This document shows positions 36,477 through 44,493 of a DNA stretch of 64,000 bases, piece by piece (position 1 is the stretch's first letter; each line of letters starts with the position of its first letter). The position numbers were made by a program, and so were the translations under genes. Source of the DNA: DASQZK01 sp963809925 (GTDB lineage Bacteria; Bacteroidota; Bacteroidia; Bacteroidales; GCA-2748055); assembly GCA_963809925.1 (NCBI GenBank), contig CAWELH010000004.1, positions 496,001-560,000 of the forward strand, in the 5' to 3' direction. The notes under the pieces are model-generated. The model saw only the letters and a list, made by a program, of their open reading frames with translations, made no database searches and was not told the DNA's origin.

Positions 36477-37937
36477 TTACTCTCGCCAGAACCCTGGTGT
36501 AAAGAGTACCAGAACTGTAAATAGTTCAAGCCGGCCGAGGAGCATCAGCAGGTCGAGCAGGTACTTCCCTGCATCGGGGATAAAGGCGAAATTACCGGCT
36601 GGTCCAACCCGTCCTATTCCGGGACCGATACCACCCATTGTAGTGATGACGGCTCCAATGGCAGTGTGAACATCAAGACCCAGGGCTGTCATCAGCGTTG
36701 TACCGATGATGAATGTGATGAAATACAGGTATATAAAGGTCATTACATTATGAACAGTTCGTTCATCCACGAGTTTGCCATTAATCTTAAGCGGGAAGAC
36801 CGCATTCGGATAAATATGATTTCGTAGTGAGGTCCTGATACGCTTGAACAAAAAAACATGCCGGATGACCTTGATCCCTCCCCCTGTACTGCCCGAACTG
36901 GCGCCAACGAACATGAGCAGAAATACCAGTATCCAGGAAATCTGAGGCCATTTAAGGTAATCGTCGGTAGCAAAACCCGTTGCTGTCATCACCGACGAAA
37001 CCTGGAAGAGTGAACGCCGAAACGATTCCTCGAAAGGTAAATTGAGATTATTGATGAGTTGTACACAGATGATAAGACTTACTGCGATAATAATTCCCAG
37101 GTAAAACTTCAGTTCCTCATTCTGTTTTACTTTTTGAAATTGTCCTCTGATTATGAAGTAATGAAGCGTGAAGTTCATGCCTGATAATATCATGAAGAAA
37201 ATAATGATATACTGGGCATAAGCCGAGAAACCGGCGATACTGGTGTTTTTCGTTGAAAAACCTCCGGTAGCCACAGTTGCGAATGAGTGGCAGAGGGCAT
37301 CAAAAAAGTTCATATCACCAAGCCAGAGCAGGAGAGTTTCCGAAAATGTCATAATCAGGTATATGATCCAAAGTCTTTTGGCTACCGAGGTAATTCTGGG
37401 GTGCAGTTTATCCTGGAGAATGGATGAAGCCTCATTATTGAAAAGAAAAACGCCCTCGATCCTGAGGAAGGGCAGAACGGCTACAGCCAGCACAATTATA
37501 CCCATACCTCCAATCCAGTGAGTCATGCTTCGCCAAAACAGGATGCCATGCGGCAATACTTCAATATCTGTCAGAATGGAGGAACCTGTTGTAGTGAAAC
37601 CGGAAACGGATTCGAAAAATGCATCTACAAAACGGGGGATACTCCCGCTAATTAGGTAAGGTTCCGTGCCAAACAGGGAGATCATTAACCATCCCAGGGT
37701 TACAATGAGAAAGGAATCACGTAATCCATAGTGTTGTTCAAGCCTGCTGCGTGTTAGTATCCAGGTAACAAATCCGGTAAGGGTCGCGGAGAGTACGGAG
37801 ATGATGAATGATAGCTGGTCGCGCTCTCCGTAAATCAGAGTTACAAACAGTGCTGAACTCATGAAGAGACCCTCAAGCATGATCAGCATACCTAAAATGT
37901 GCAATACGCCATTAATATTTATAAGCCGTCTGCCCAA
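36477..37937 (-). CDS. trkH: TrkH/KtrB-type potassium uptake protein
   Basis: 486 residues, strongly hydrophobic. Four pore loops with the selectivity glycines are visible: SVSGFTTTGSSI, ATVATGGFSTKN, SVMTATGFATDD and TTMGGIGPGIG. Needs a cytoplasmic TrkA/KtrA gating partner, not in this window. TTG start at 37937 (MGRRLININGVL). Confidence 0.92.
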   Translation of the reverse strand: MGRRLININGVLHILGMLIMLEGLFMSSALFVTLIYGERDQLSFIISVLSATLTGFVTWILTRSRLEQHYGLRDSFLIVTLGWLMISLFGTEPYLISGSIPRFVDAFFESVSGFTTTGSSILTDIEVLPHGILFWRSMTHWIGGMGIIVLAVAVLPFLRIEGVFLFNNEASSILQDKLHPRITSVAKRLWIIYLIMTFSETLLLWLGDMNFFDALCHSFATVATGGFSTKNTSIAGFSAYAQYIIIFFMILSGMNFTLHYFIIRGQFQKVKQNEELKFYLGIIIAVSLIICVQLINNLNLPFEESFRRSLFQVSSVMTATGFATDDYLKWPQISWILVFLLMFVGASSGSTGGGIKVIRHVFLFKRIRTSLRNHIYPNAVFPLKINGKLVDERTVHNVMTFIYLYFITFIIGTTLMTALGLDVHTAIGAVITTMGGIGPGIGRVGPAGNFAFIPDAGKYLLDLLMLLGRLELFTVLVLFTPGFWRE

Positions 37938-38297
37938 TATCTTTTTTTAACCTGGCAAAGGTATATCACAACGGTGAAAATCGCTCGGTATAAGACTACT
38001 TTTTTTACCCGAATTGAATTATTCAGACGACGTTCATTACTGAACCTTTTTACTTCATACCGAAAGGAGCAGAGCGGTACAGATTCGACAACATCGTGTC
38101 TCCGACCTGATGCGTTGTACTTTTGAATTACTATTGCCGGAATCTCAGGATAGGAAGTATCACGGAGTCCCGGTGACTGTAGTATGCTGACCACCTTCAT
38201 ACAAGCACCCACAATACCAATTAAATACCAGATATATAGCTATTTATATATTAGTAGAGTTGTCGTAACGTATTAATTTAGATTAAATATGTATTAG
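37938..38297. other. Gene-free AT-rich interval before hydrogenase set 1
   Basis: No coding frame with a plausible start or composition is seen here. The stretch becomes very AT-rich after 38220 and leads into the operator/promoter region at 38298-38400. Confidence 0.5.
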
Positions 38298-38313
38298 TGT
38301 TATAACAATAACA
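38298..38313 (+). promoter_or_regulatory. Rex-like operator 1 of hydrogenase set 1
   Basis: TGTTA-TAACAA-TAACA: inverted half-sites with N6 spacing, as in the Rex consensus TTGTTAANNNNTTAACAA. A second overlapping dyad, ATAACAATGTTAT (38308-38320), shares half of it. Lies just upstream of the -33 zone. Confidence 0.55.
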
Positions 38314-38340
38314 ATGTTATTTAGATACCCAATATAAAAG

Positions 38341-38348
38341 TATCTTTG
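38341..38348 (+). promoter_or_regulatory. -7 promoter element of hydrogenase set 1
   Basis: TATCTTTG fits TAnnTTTG. Transcription would start near 38355, leaving a leader of about 70 bases that contains operator 2. Confidence 0.55.
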
Positions 38349-38384
38349 TGACGTCAAATTAATTGAGAACATCCGACAATCGAA

Positions 38385-38400
38385 TGTTATTATTATAACA
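38385..38400 (+). promoter_or_regulatory. Rex-like operator 2 of hydrogenase set 1
   Basis: TGTTA-TTATTA-TAACA with a further A on the right, again inverted half-sites with N6 spacing. It lies in the leader between promoter and first gene, where a bound repressor would block elongation. Confidence 0.55.
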
Positions 38401-38425
38401 ATCAAAATAATATCAGGTCAACGTG

Positions 38426-38770
38426 ATGAAAATCAAAGATATTGCAGAAGTTCTGGGTGCACAGGTAATAACCGGTGACAATCGCCTTGAACAGTATGTG
38501 GAATATGCTTTCGCATCCGATCTGATGAGTGATGTGCTTACTCTTGACAGGGAGAATATCGTACTGATAACAGGATTGTCAAATCTGCAAGCCGTGCGTA
38601 CAGCTGAAATGGCCGACATCAGTACGATCATCATCGGAAGGAATAAGAAGGTCAGCCCTGAGATGAGAATATTAGCTTTTGAGAATGACATTGTGGTGCT
38701 GGAGTGCCGGTTTTCATTGTTCAAAATAGCCGGGGAGCTATACAAGGCCGGTATTCATCCCGTATATTGA
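38426..38770 (+). CDS. DRTGG-domain protein (first copy)
   Basis: 114 residues, single DRTGG domain: KIKDIAEVLGAQVITGDNRLE, ASDLMSDVLTLD, TIIIGRNKKVSPEM. The domain is named from proteins that carry it between CBS or cobyrinic-synthase-like modules; it probably binds a ligand. Single-domain versions accompany [FeFe]-hydrogenase operons in Clostridia and Bacteroidota. A second copy lies at 40550. ATG 38426 preferred to GTG 38423. Confidence 0.82.
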   Translation: MKIKDIAEVLGAQVITGDNRLEQYVEYAFASDLMSDVLTLDRENIVLITGLSNLQAVRTAEMADISTIIIGRNKKVSPEMRILAFENDIVVLECRFSLFKIAGELYKAGIHPVY

Positions 38771-38774
38771 CAAG

Positions 38775-39206
38775 ATGCAGATGAAGTTCAAAATAGCCGG
38801 CGGCGATTTTGTCAACGCAGGCAATGCGGCAAGCGCGGTAAAAAAAGTATTGAAACAGCTGAATATAGAGCCACTGCTTTCAAAACGGATCGTTGTAGCA
38901 TTATACGAAGGCGAGGTAAATATTGTGGCACATGCATGGAACGGGGTAATTGAAGTAGGCATTGACAGCGAAAGGATCACAATCATCCTTGAGGATTCGG
39001 GTCCTGGAATTTCTGACATCGATCTGGCAATGCAGGAGGGTTATTCAACGGCGGGACCACAGGTACGCGAAATGGGATTTGGAGCAGGAATGGGTTTGCC
39101 TAACATGAAGAAAAACACGGATGAAATGATCATTCATTCTATCCCGGGAGAGGGCACCCGGGTTGAACTTATTAATTATTTTAGGTCAAATGCAAGAAAG
39201 AGCTGA
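38775..39206 (+). CDS. GHKL ATPase, RsbW/SpoIIAB-like anti-sigma regulator
   Basis: 143 residues, a lone HATPase_c domain. N box ALYEGEVNIVAHA, G1 EDSGPGI, G2 GFGAGMGLPNM. No histidine-kinase dimerisation domain, so it resembles serine kinases that switch anti-sigma partners. Encoded between a DRTGG protein and the H-cluster-domain protein. Confidence 0.82.
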   Translation: MQMKFKIAGGDFVNAGNAASAVKKVLKQLNIEPLLSKRIVVALYEGEVNIVAHAWNGVIEVGIDSERITIILEDSGPGISDIDLAMQEGYSTAGPQVREMGFGAGMGLPNMKKNTDEMIIHSIPGEGTRVELINYFRSNARKS

Positions 39207-40563
39207 AATACGACATTTCCATCATGCTCTTAAAGTGTTGGAGGATGTGTGCATCGGATGCACGCACTGCATGACTGTATGCCCCACAGAAGCCGTGAGG
39301 GTAAAGAACGGTCTGGCCGTTATCAGTCCTGACCGTTGCATTGATTGTGGTGAATGTTACAAGGCTTGTCCGGTCAACGCCATCATTGTCGAACAGGATG
39401 ATTTTGAAACGATCTTTGAATACAAAGCCAGGGTTGTATTGGTGCCCAGCGTACTGATCGGGCAGTTTCCTGAAAAAATACCAGCAGGAAGCATTTACGC
39501 GGCACTCACCGAGCTGGGTTTTACCCATGTTTACGAAGTGGAGAGTACTATCGGCTATATATTGCATACATACAACAAAGCTACGGAGGCTGATAAGGGA
39601 AAACCTATGATTTCATCATTCTGCCCTGCTGTGATTCGTCTTATCCAGGTCAGGTTCCCTTCCCTAATCCGACATATTAAAGGGGTAAAGCCTCCTATAG
39701 ATATTTCAGCCCAGTATTACCGCAGAAAGCTAATAAACGCGGGGTATAATGACAACGAGATAGGTATATTCTATATCACACCCTGCGCAGCCAAGATAGC
39801 AGCGGTAAAAAGTCCGGTTGGTGAAGAAAAGTCACCCGTAGACGGAGTGATTAACATGAAATTCATGTATAACCGTATCCTGCAGATCCTTAGGAAAATC
39901 CCTGAGATTGGCCCGAATATAATGGAAACCGGAATGCTTAGTTCTGAAGGCATTCTCTGGTGCCTCACGCGTGGTGAATCGAAGGCTGTCAGTGGCAGGG
40001 CTCTGGCCATCGACGGCATACATAACGTCAGTGAATTTCTTGAAAAACTTGAAAATGAAGAGGCAGAAGATATAGACTTTCTTGAACTTCGTGCCTGTGA
40101 TGAAAGCTGTGCAGGTGGCATCCTGATCAGCGGGAATCGTTTTCTAACAGTGGAACGCCTCGCTAAAAGAGCCGAAGGATACAAAGATGCCGTCCTTTCA
40201 CCTGACTGGAACATGCTTGGTCCCGATGATCTGCGCCTTGGCGAAATTAAACCGAGACCGGTTGAACACCTTGACACTGATATCTCGAAGGCACTGGCAA
40301 AAATGGAAAGAAAAAGACGTTTGATGTGTTACCTGCCTGCTTTCGACTGTGGGGCCTGCGGCGCGCCGAACTGCCAGTCACTGGCTGAGGATATTGTACA
40401 GGGTGGCGCACAGGTTTCCAGTTGTATTTTTATGCAGCAAATGATGCTTAAAACCAAAACACTGAGCCTTGAACATGCGCTGAAAATCACCGGTAAAATA
40501 TGGGGTGAAAACAGGCTTGACAAGGATTGCAGTAAAACAGGCGCAGAAGATGAAAATAGCTGA
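39190..40563 (+). CDS. Hydrogenase-like H-cluster-domain iron-sulfur protein (sensor-type, no output domain)
   Basis: 457 residues. Two 4Fe-4S ferredoxin motifs (C21IGCTHCMTVCP, C50IDCGECYKACP), a [Fe]-hydrogenase large-subunit C-terminal domain (about 80-335), and a C-terminal CGACGAPNCQSLAE iron-sulfur motif (from 387). H-cluster ligand positions are kept: C145 (SFCPAV), C199 (TPCAAK), C303/C307 (ACDESC). The proton-transfer cysteine before the first ligand is Phe144 and the MACPGGC loop is altered. Normal turnover is unlikely; sensing is the inference. ATG 39190 overlaps the previous gene by 17 bases. Confidence 0.85.
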   Translation: MQERAEIRHFHHALKVLEDVCIGCTHCMTVCPTEAVRVKNGLAVISPDRCIDCGECYKACPVNAIIVEQDDFETIFEYKARVVLVPSVLIGQFPEKIPAGSIYAALTELGFTHVYEVESTIGYILHTYNKATEADKGKPMISSFCPAVIRLIQVRFPSLIRHIKGVKPPIDISAQYYRRKLINAGYNDNEIGIFYITPCAAKIAAVKSPVGEEKSPVDGVINMKFMYNRILQILRKIPEIGPNIMETGMLSSEGILWCLTRGESKAVSGRALAIDGIHNVSEFLEKLENEEAEDIDFLELRACDESCAGGILISGNRFLTVERLAKRAEGYKDAVLSPDWNMLGPDDLRLGEIKPRPVEHLDTDISKALAKMERKRRLMCYLPAFDCGACGAPNCQSLAEDIVQGGAQVSSCIFMQQMMLKTKTLSLEHALKITGKIWGENRLDKDCSKTGAEDENS

Positions 40564-40888
40564 ATTGATTGATTCTCTTGGACTGAAAGTATACTCCGGA
40601 AGCGGAGGACTTCAGAACGTTATTACCGGCGCGTACGTCTCAGATCTGCTAAGTGATGTGGTCGGAAATGCCGAGAAAGGGAATGTCTGGATTACCCTTC
40701 AGACACATAAAAACGTACTTGCGGTCGCTTCTCTGAAAGATCTGGCTGCCGTCATATTGGTGAAAGGGCTGACACCGGGCAGTGATACGCTGCAGAAAAG
40801 CGAGGAGGAGAACATACCCCTGCTTGGCACCGATGACGACACCTTTGATATCTCCGGCCGATTGTATGAAATTTTGAAGCATCGATGA
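40550..40888 (+). CDS. DRTGG-domain protein (second copy)
   Basis: 112 residues, paralogue of the protein at 38426: KIAELIDSLGLKVYSGSGGLQ, GAYVSDLLSDVVGNAEKG, AVILVKGLTPGSDT. Its ATG lies 14 bases inside the previous gene and its end overlaps the PHP gene by 4 bases, so translation is coupled. Confidence 0.82.
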   Translation: MKIAELIDSLGLKVYSGSGGLQNVITGAYVSDLLSDVVGNAEKGNVWITLQTHKNVLAVASLKDLAAVILVKGLTPGSDTLQKSEEENIPLLGTDDDTFDISGRLYEILKHR

Positions 40889-41625
40889 ACGAATACCGTA
40901 CAGACCTGCATATCCATACAGTTCTTTCTCCCTGTGGAGACCTTGAGATGAGCCCTACAGCCATTATCAGGGAGGCAATTCGTAAAGGTCTCGATATTAT
41001 CGGGGTTAGTGACCATAATACAACCCGTCATGCCAGGCTGATGACAGAACTGGGAAAAGAGAACGGAATATTTGTGCTGCCGGGGGTAGAAATAAATACT
41101 TCAGAGGAAGTACATTGCCTGGCGTTCTTTGAAAGTCTTGAGATTACTGAGGAATTTCAGAAGTTCATGGACCGGTACCTGCCGTTGACGAAAAACGACC
41201 CCGTAAAATTCGGGTACCAGGTTGAACTCGACCGGGAAGAGCGGATAGTTTTTGAGGAAGAGCGTCTGTTGTTCAATGCAATAAACAGAACGCTTGAGGA
41301 AACAGAACAGATGGTACATGACCTGAACGGCCTGTTCATCCCGGCTCATATTGACCGGGCAAAAAACAGTATTATGAGCCAGCTCGGATTCATGCCTGAG
41401 GGCCTGAAGCCCGACGCCATTGAAATCTCCAGAAGAAGTAAGGTTGACGACTACCTTCAGGAGCATCCGGAGTTCAGGAAATATACAGTTATCACGTCAT
41501 CGGATGCGCACTATCTTCCCGATATAGGAATCGTTCATACCAGGTTGAGAATGAAGGAAAGGAGTTTCGGAGAGATCAGGGATGCATTCCGGAAGTTAAA
41601 CGGCAGGGAGGTCATGGTACCATGA
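40885..41625 (+). CDS. PHP-domain metal-dependent phosphoesterase
   Basis: 246 residues. The four PHP motifs are visible: DLHIHTVLSPCGD, GVSDHNT, GVEINTSEEVHCLAFF, and ITSSDAHYLPDIG with an intermediate PAHIDRAKNS. Probably trinuclear metal phosphoesterase; the substrate is unknown. Neighbours and coupling (4-base overlaps on both sides) tie it to the hydrogenase operon. Confidence 0.85.
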   Translation: MNEYRTDLHIHTVLSPCGDLEMSPTAIIREAIRKGLDIIGVSDHNTTRHARLMTELGKENGIFVLPGVEINTSEEVHCLAFFESLEITEEFQKFMDRYLPLTKNDPVKFGYQVELDREERIVFEEERLLFNAINRTLEETEQMVHDLNGLFIPAHIDRAKNSIMSQLGFMPEGLKPDAIEISRRSKVDDYLQEHPEFRKYTVITSSDAHYLPDIGIVHTRLRMKERSFGEIRDAFRKLNGREVMVP

Positions 41626-42182
41626 AAGAAATTGCGCTGAATATTCTGGATATTGCCGGGAATTCGGTGGAAGCCGGGAGCAGACATATCTGGATCACAA
41701 TCTGTGACAGTGAAAGAGAAAACACGATTTCAGTTTCGGTCAGGGACGATGGTCCGGGTATACCGGAAGAAATAAAAGGAAGCGTCACCGACCCGTTTGT
41801 AACCAGCCGGATAACCAGGCATGTAGGCCTGGGCATTCCATTGCTCAAACAACAGGCAGAGGCTTCCGGTGGCGGATTGGAGATTGTGTCGGAACACGGA
41901 AAAGGAACGGAAACAAGGGCCTGGTTCATAAGGAATCATATCGACCGACAGCCGATGGGTGACCTTCCCGGAACATTAAGTGTTCTCTTCCGTATTGATA
42001 GTGTTGACATCATCTTTAATTACAGGACGGATTGCGGGGAATACAGTCTTTCTACCCAGGAGATGAAAACATATCTGGGGATAAATAATCTGAATAATCA
42101 GACTTTGCTTAGAAATGTAAGTGAAATGATACGAAATAACCTCGGGGAAATTTCAGCAACCGGGGTCGTCGGGTCATATTGA
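41622..42182 (+). CDS. GHKL ATPase with C-terminal extension
   Basis: 186 residues. HATPase_c core in the first ~105: NILDIAGNSVEAGS, RDDGPGIPEEI (G1), TRHVGLGIPLLKQQAEASGG (G2). A ~75-residue tail follows (LSVLFRIDSVDIIFNYRTD) that I cannot place. Lacks a phosphoacceptor His domain. Second such ATPase in the operon and dissimilar to the first outside the nucleotide site. Confidence 0.8.
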   Translation: MKEIALNILDIAGNSVEAGSRHIWITICDSERENTISVSVRDDGPGIPEEIKGSVTDPFVTSRITRHVGLGIPLLKQQAEASGGGLEIVSEHGKGTETRAWFIRNHIDRQPMGDLPGTLSVLFRIDSVDIIFNYRTDCGEYSLSTQEMKTYLGINNLNNQTLLRNVSEMIRNNLGEISATGVVGSY

Positions 42183-42270
42183 CCTGCTTGAAACGTGTTC
42201 ATAAACCACGATAAAAGCCGATCTCCGGCGTAAACATGAAATAATGTCTAATACCAAAATAAACATATAG

Positions 42271-42672
42271 ATGACGAAAGTTAAAACACTCGCAGATCTT
42301 AAAAAGATACGGGATTTGATGCAACAGGGATTGATCATCCGGGAAAAAGCGGATGACCCGGAAAGCCGCGTGCAGGTCAAAGTGGCCATGGCAACCTGTG
42401 GCATAGCCTCCGGAGCAAAGCAGATAATGGAATTCTTTGCCGAACAGCTTGAACGCAGAAATATTGACGGTATTGTGATCCAGACCGGTTGCATGGGATA
42501 TTGCTATGCTGAGCCTACGGTTGAGGTTACGCTCCCCGGTCATGATCCGATTGTTTTCGGTTTTGTAGATGAGCAGAAAGCCGACGAGATTATTGAGAAA
42601 TATATTAAAACGGAAGAACTCATCGATGGGATCATCCCTGTAAACTACGAAACAATCGATTCAAAAGAATAA
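42271..42672 (+). CDS. Thioredoxin-like [2Fe-2S] ferredoxin protein
   Basis: 133 residues of the NuoE C-terminal fold. Cysteines seen: ATCGIASGAKQ (one) and TGCMGYC (two), so three of the usual four ligand positions are Cys, a form known at the N-terminus of HydB-type subunits. Likely an extra electron carrier or assembly partner of HydB, whose gene follows 12 bases on. Confidence 0.82.
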   Translation: MTKVKTLADLKKIRDLMQQGLIIREKADDPESRVQVKVAMATCGIASGAKQIMEFFAEQLERRNIDGIVIQTGCMGYCYAEPTVEVTLPGHDPIVFGFVDEQKADEIIEKYIKTEELIDGIIPVNYETIDSKE

Positions 42673-42677
42673 GGAGG
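42671..42677 (+). promoter_or_regulatory. Strong Shine-Dalgarno before hydB
   Basis: AAGGAGG seven bases before ATG 42685. Such sites are unusual in this window (the only other is before hpf at 11074), suggesting high translation of hydB. Confidence 0.5.
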
Positions 42678-42684
42678 ATATATT

Positions 42685-44478
42685 ATGTCAAAATTCAGTA
42701 TGCATCTTCTTGTCTGCGGCGGTACAGGCTGCAGGGCTTCAGCAAGTGATGCGATTGTTGAAAATCTGAGAAATGAACTTCTTGCACAGGGACTTGAGGA
42801 TACTGTGCAGGTGATCATGACCGGTTGTTTCGGTTTCTGTGAAAAGGGACCCATCGTTAAGGTGATGCCCGACAATACATTCTACGTTCAGGTGAAGCCG
42901 GAGGATGCTAAATCCATCGTGGAAGAGCATATTATCAAAGGCCGCAAAGTGGAAAAGCTCCTGTATAAGGATCCGGTTAAGCAAGAGAGCATTTCCGATT
43001 CAAAGCATATGGGATTTTATAAAAAACAAATCCGTATTGCCCTGAGAAACTGCGGTTTTATCAATCCCGAAAATATGGACGAATACATCGCCAGGGACGG
43101 ATATCTGGCTTTGGGCAAGGTACTTACAGAAATGAGCCCTACAGAAGTAATCGGGGAAATTAAGGATTCAGGTCTTAGAGGCAGAGGCGGCGCAGGTTTC
43201 CCTACTGGTCTGAAATGGGAGATCACCAGTAAATCCGAGTCAGACAAAAAATATGTGGTATGTAACGCCGATGAAGGCGACCCTGGTGCCTTTATGGACA
43301 GGTCGATCCTTGAGGGTGACCCGCACAGTGTTCTGGAAGCCATGGCCATTTGCGGCTACTGCATCGGTGCAGATTCGGGTCTTATTTACATCAGGGCTGA
43401 ATACCCGCTCGCCATCAAGCGTTTAAAGATCGCCATTGATCAGGCCCGTGAATACGGCTTCCTCGGAGAGAACATCTTCGGCACGGATTTCAGCTTTGAC
43501 ATAAGACTTAAATACGGTGCAGGTGCATTTGTTTGCGGTGAGGAGACAGCCCTTATACATTCTATGGAAGGAGGACGCGGTGAACCAACTTTAAAACCTC
43601 CTTTCCCTTCCGTGGAAGGATACCTGGGGAAACCTTCCAACGTGAACAACGTCGAAACCTTCGCCAATGTGCCGGTAGTACTGCTTAAAGGTGCCCAATG
43701 GTTTTCATCCATCGGTACGGAGAAATCCAAAGGCACCAAAGTCTTTGCCCTGGCTGGTAAAATCAATAACGTCGGCTTGATCGAAGTGCCCATGGGAACG
43801 ACCCTGCGGGAAGTGATTTTTGAAATCGGCGGCGGTATAAAGAACGGAAAGAAATTCAAAGCCGTTCAAACCGGCGGACCTTCGGGTGGTTGTTTAACTG
43901 AACTGCATCTGGATACGCCCATTGACTATGAAAATCTTGTGGCCGCTGGATCAATGATGGGCTCGGGCGGTATGATTGTGATGGATGAGGACGACTGTAT
44001 GGTCTCAATCGCGCGTTATTTTCTCGATTTCACAGTTGAGGAATCCTGCGGAAAATGCGCACCCTGCCGTATCGGGAATAAACGCCTTCATGAACTTCTG
44101 GTGCGGATCACAGAAGGAAAGGGTATTGAAGAAGACCTGGACCGGTTAAAAAATCTTAGCTATGTCATTAAGGATACGTCGCTTTGCGGACTCGGACAGT
44201 CGTCACCAAATCCGGTACTGTCGACCTTGAAGTATTTCATGAATGAGTATATGGCTCATGTCGTTGACGGAAAATGTCCGGCCGGTGCATGTAAAGCGCT
44301 CATGGACTATCACATAAGGGAGGATAACTGTGTGGGATGTACAGCATGTGCCAGGGCCTGCCCGGTAGGTGCAATAACCGGAGAGCGGAAGCAAATGCAT
44401 TATATCAACAACTCGATTTGTATCAAATGCGGTGCCTGCCTTGAGAAATGCAAATTCGATGCAGTTGAAATCATTTAA
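42685..44478 (+). CDS. hydB: NAD(H)-binding flavoprotein subunit of electron-bifurcating [FeFe]-hydrogenase
   Basis: 597 residues, NuoF-like. An N-terminal 2Fe-2S thioredoxin fold (C11, C16, C48, C52) is followed by the FMN/NAD domain (GLRGRGGAGFPTGLKW, CNADEGDPGAFMDR), SLBB domain, 4Fe-4S site (ESCGKCAPCRIG) and two C-terminal 4Fe-4S motifs (CVGCTACARACP, CIKCGACLEKC). This is the HydB layout of trimeric HydABC, which couples NADH and ferredoxin to H2. All metal ligands appear intact. Confidence 0.93.
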   Translation: MSKFSMHLLVCGGTGCRASASDAIVENLRNELLAQGLEDTVQVIMTGCFGFCEKGPIVKVMPDNTFYVQVKPEDAKSIVEEHIIKGRKVEKLLYKDPVKQESISDSKHMGFYKKQIRIALRNCGFINPENMDEYIARDGYLALGKVLTEMSPTEVIGEIKDSGLRGRGGAGFPTGLKWEITSKSESDKKYVVCNADEGDPGAFMDRSILEGDPHSVLEAMAICGYCIGADSGLIYIRAEYPLAIKRLKIAIDQAREYGFLGENIFGTDFSFDIRLKYGAGAFVCGEETALIHSMEGGRGEPTLKPPFPSVEGYLGKPSNVNNVETFANVPVVLLKGAQWFSSIGTEKSKGTKVFALAGKINNVGLIEVPMGTTLREVIFEIGGGIKNGKKFKAVQTGGPSGGCLTELHLDTPIDYENLVAAGSMMGSGGMIVMDEDDCMVSIARYFLDFTVEESCGKCAPCRIGNKRLHELLVRITEGKGIEEDLDRLKNLSYVIKDTSLCGLGQSSPNPVLSTLKYFMNEYMAHVVDGKCPAGACKALMDYHIREDNCVGCTACARACPVGAITGERKQMHYINNSICIKCGACLEKCKFDAVEII

Positions 44479-44493
44479 AACAAGCAAGACAAG

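Noticed and set aside
39771..40277. 168-codon minus-strand frame inside the H-cluster-domain gene
   Set aside because: Ser/Arg-rich shadow of the real frame, which has conserved cysteines at the right spacing.
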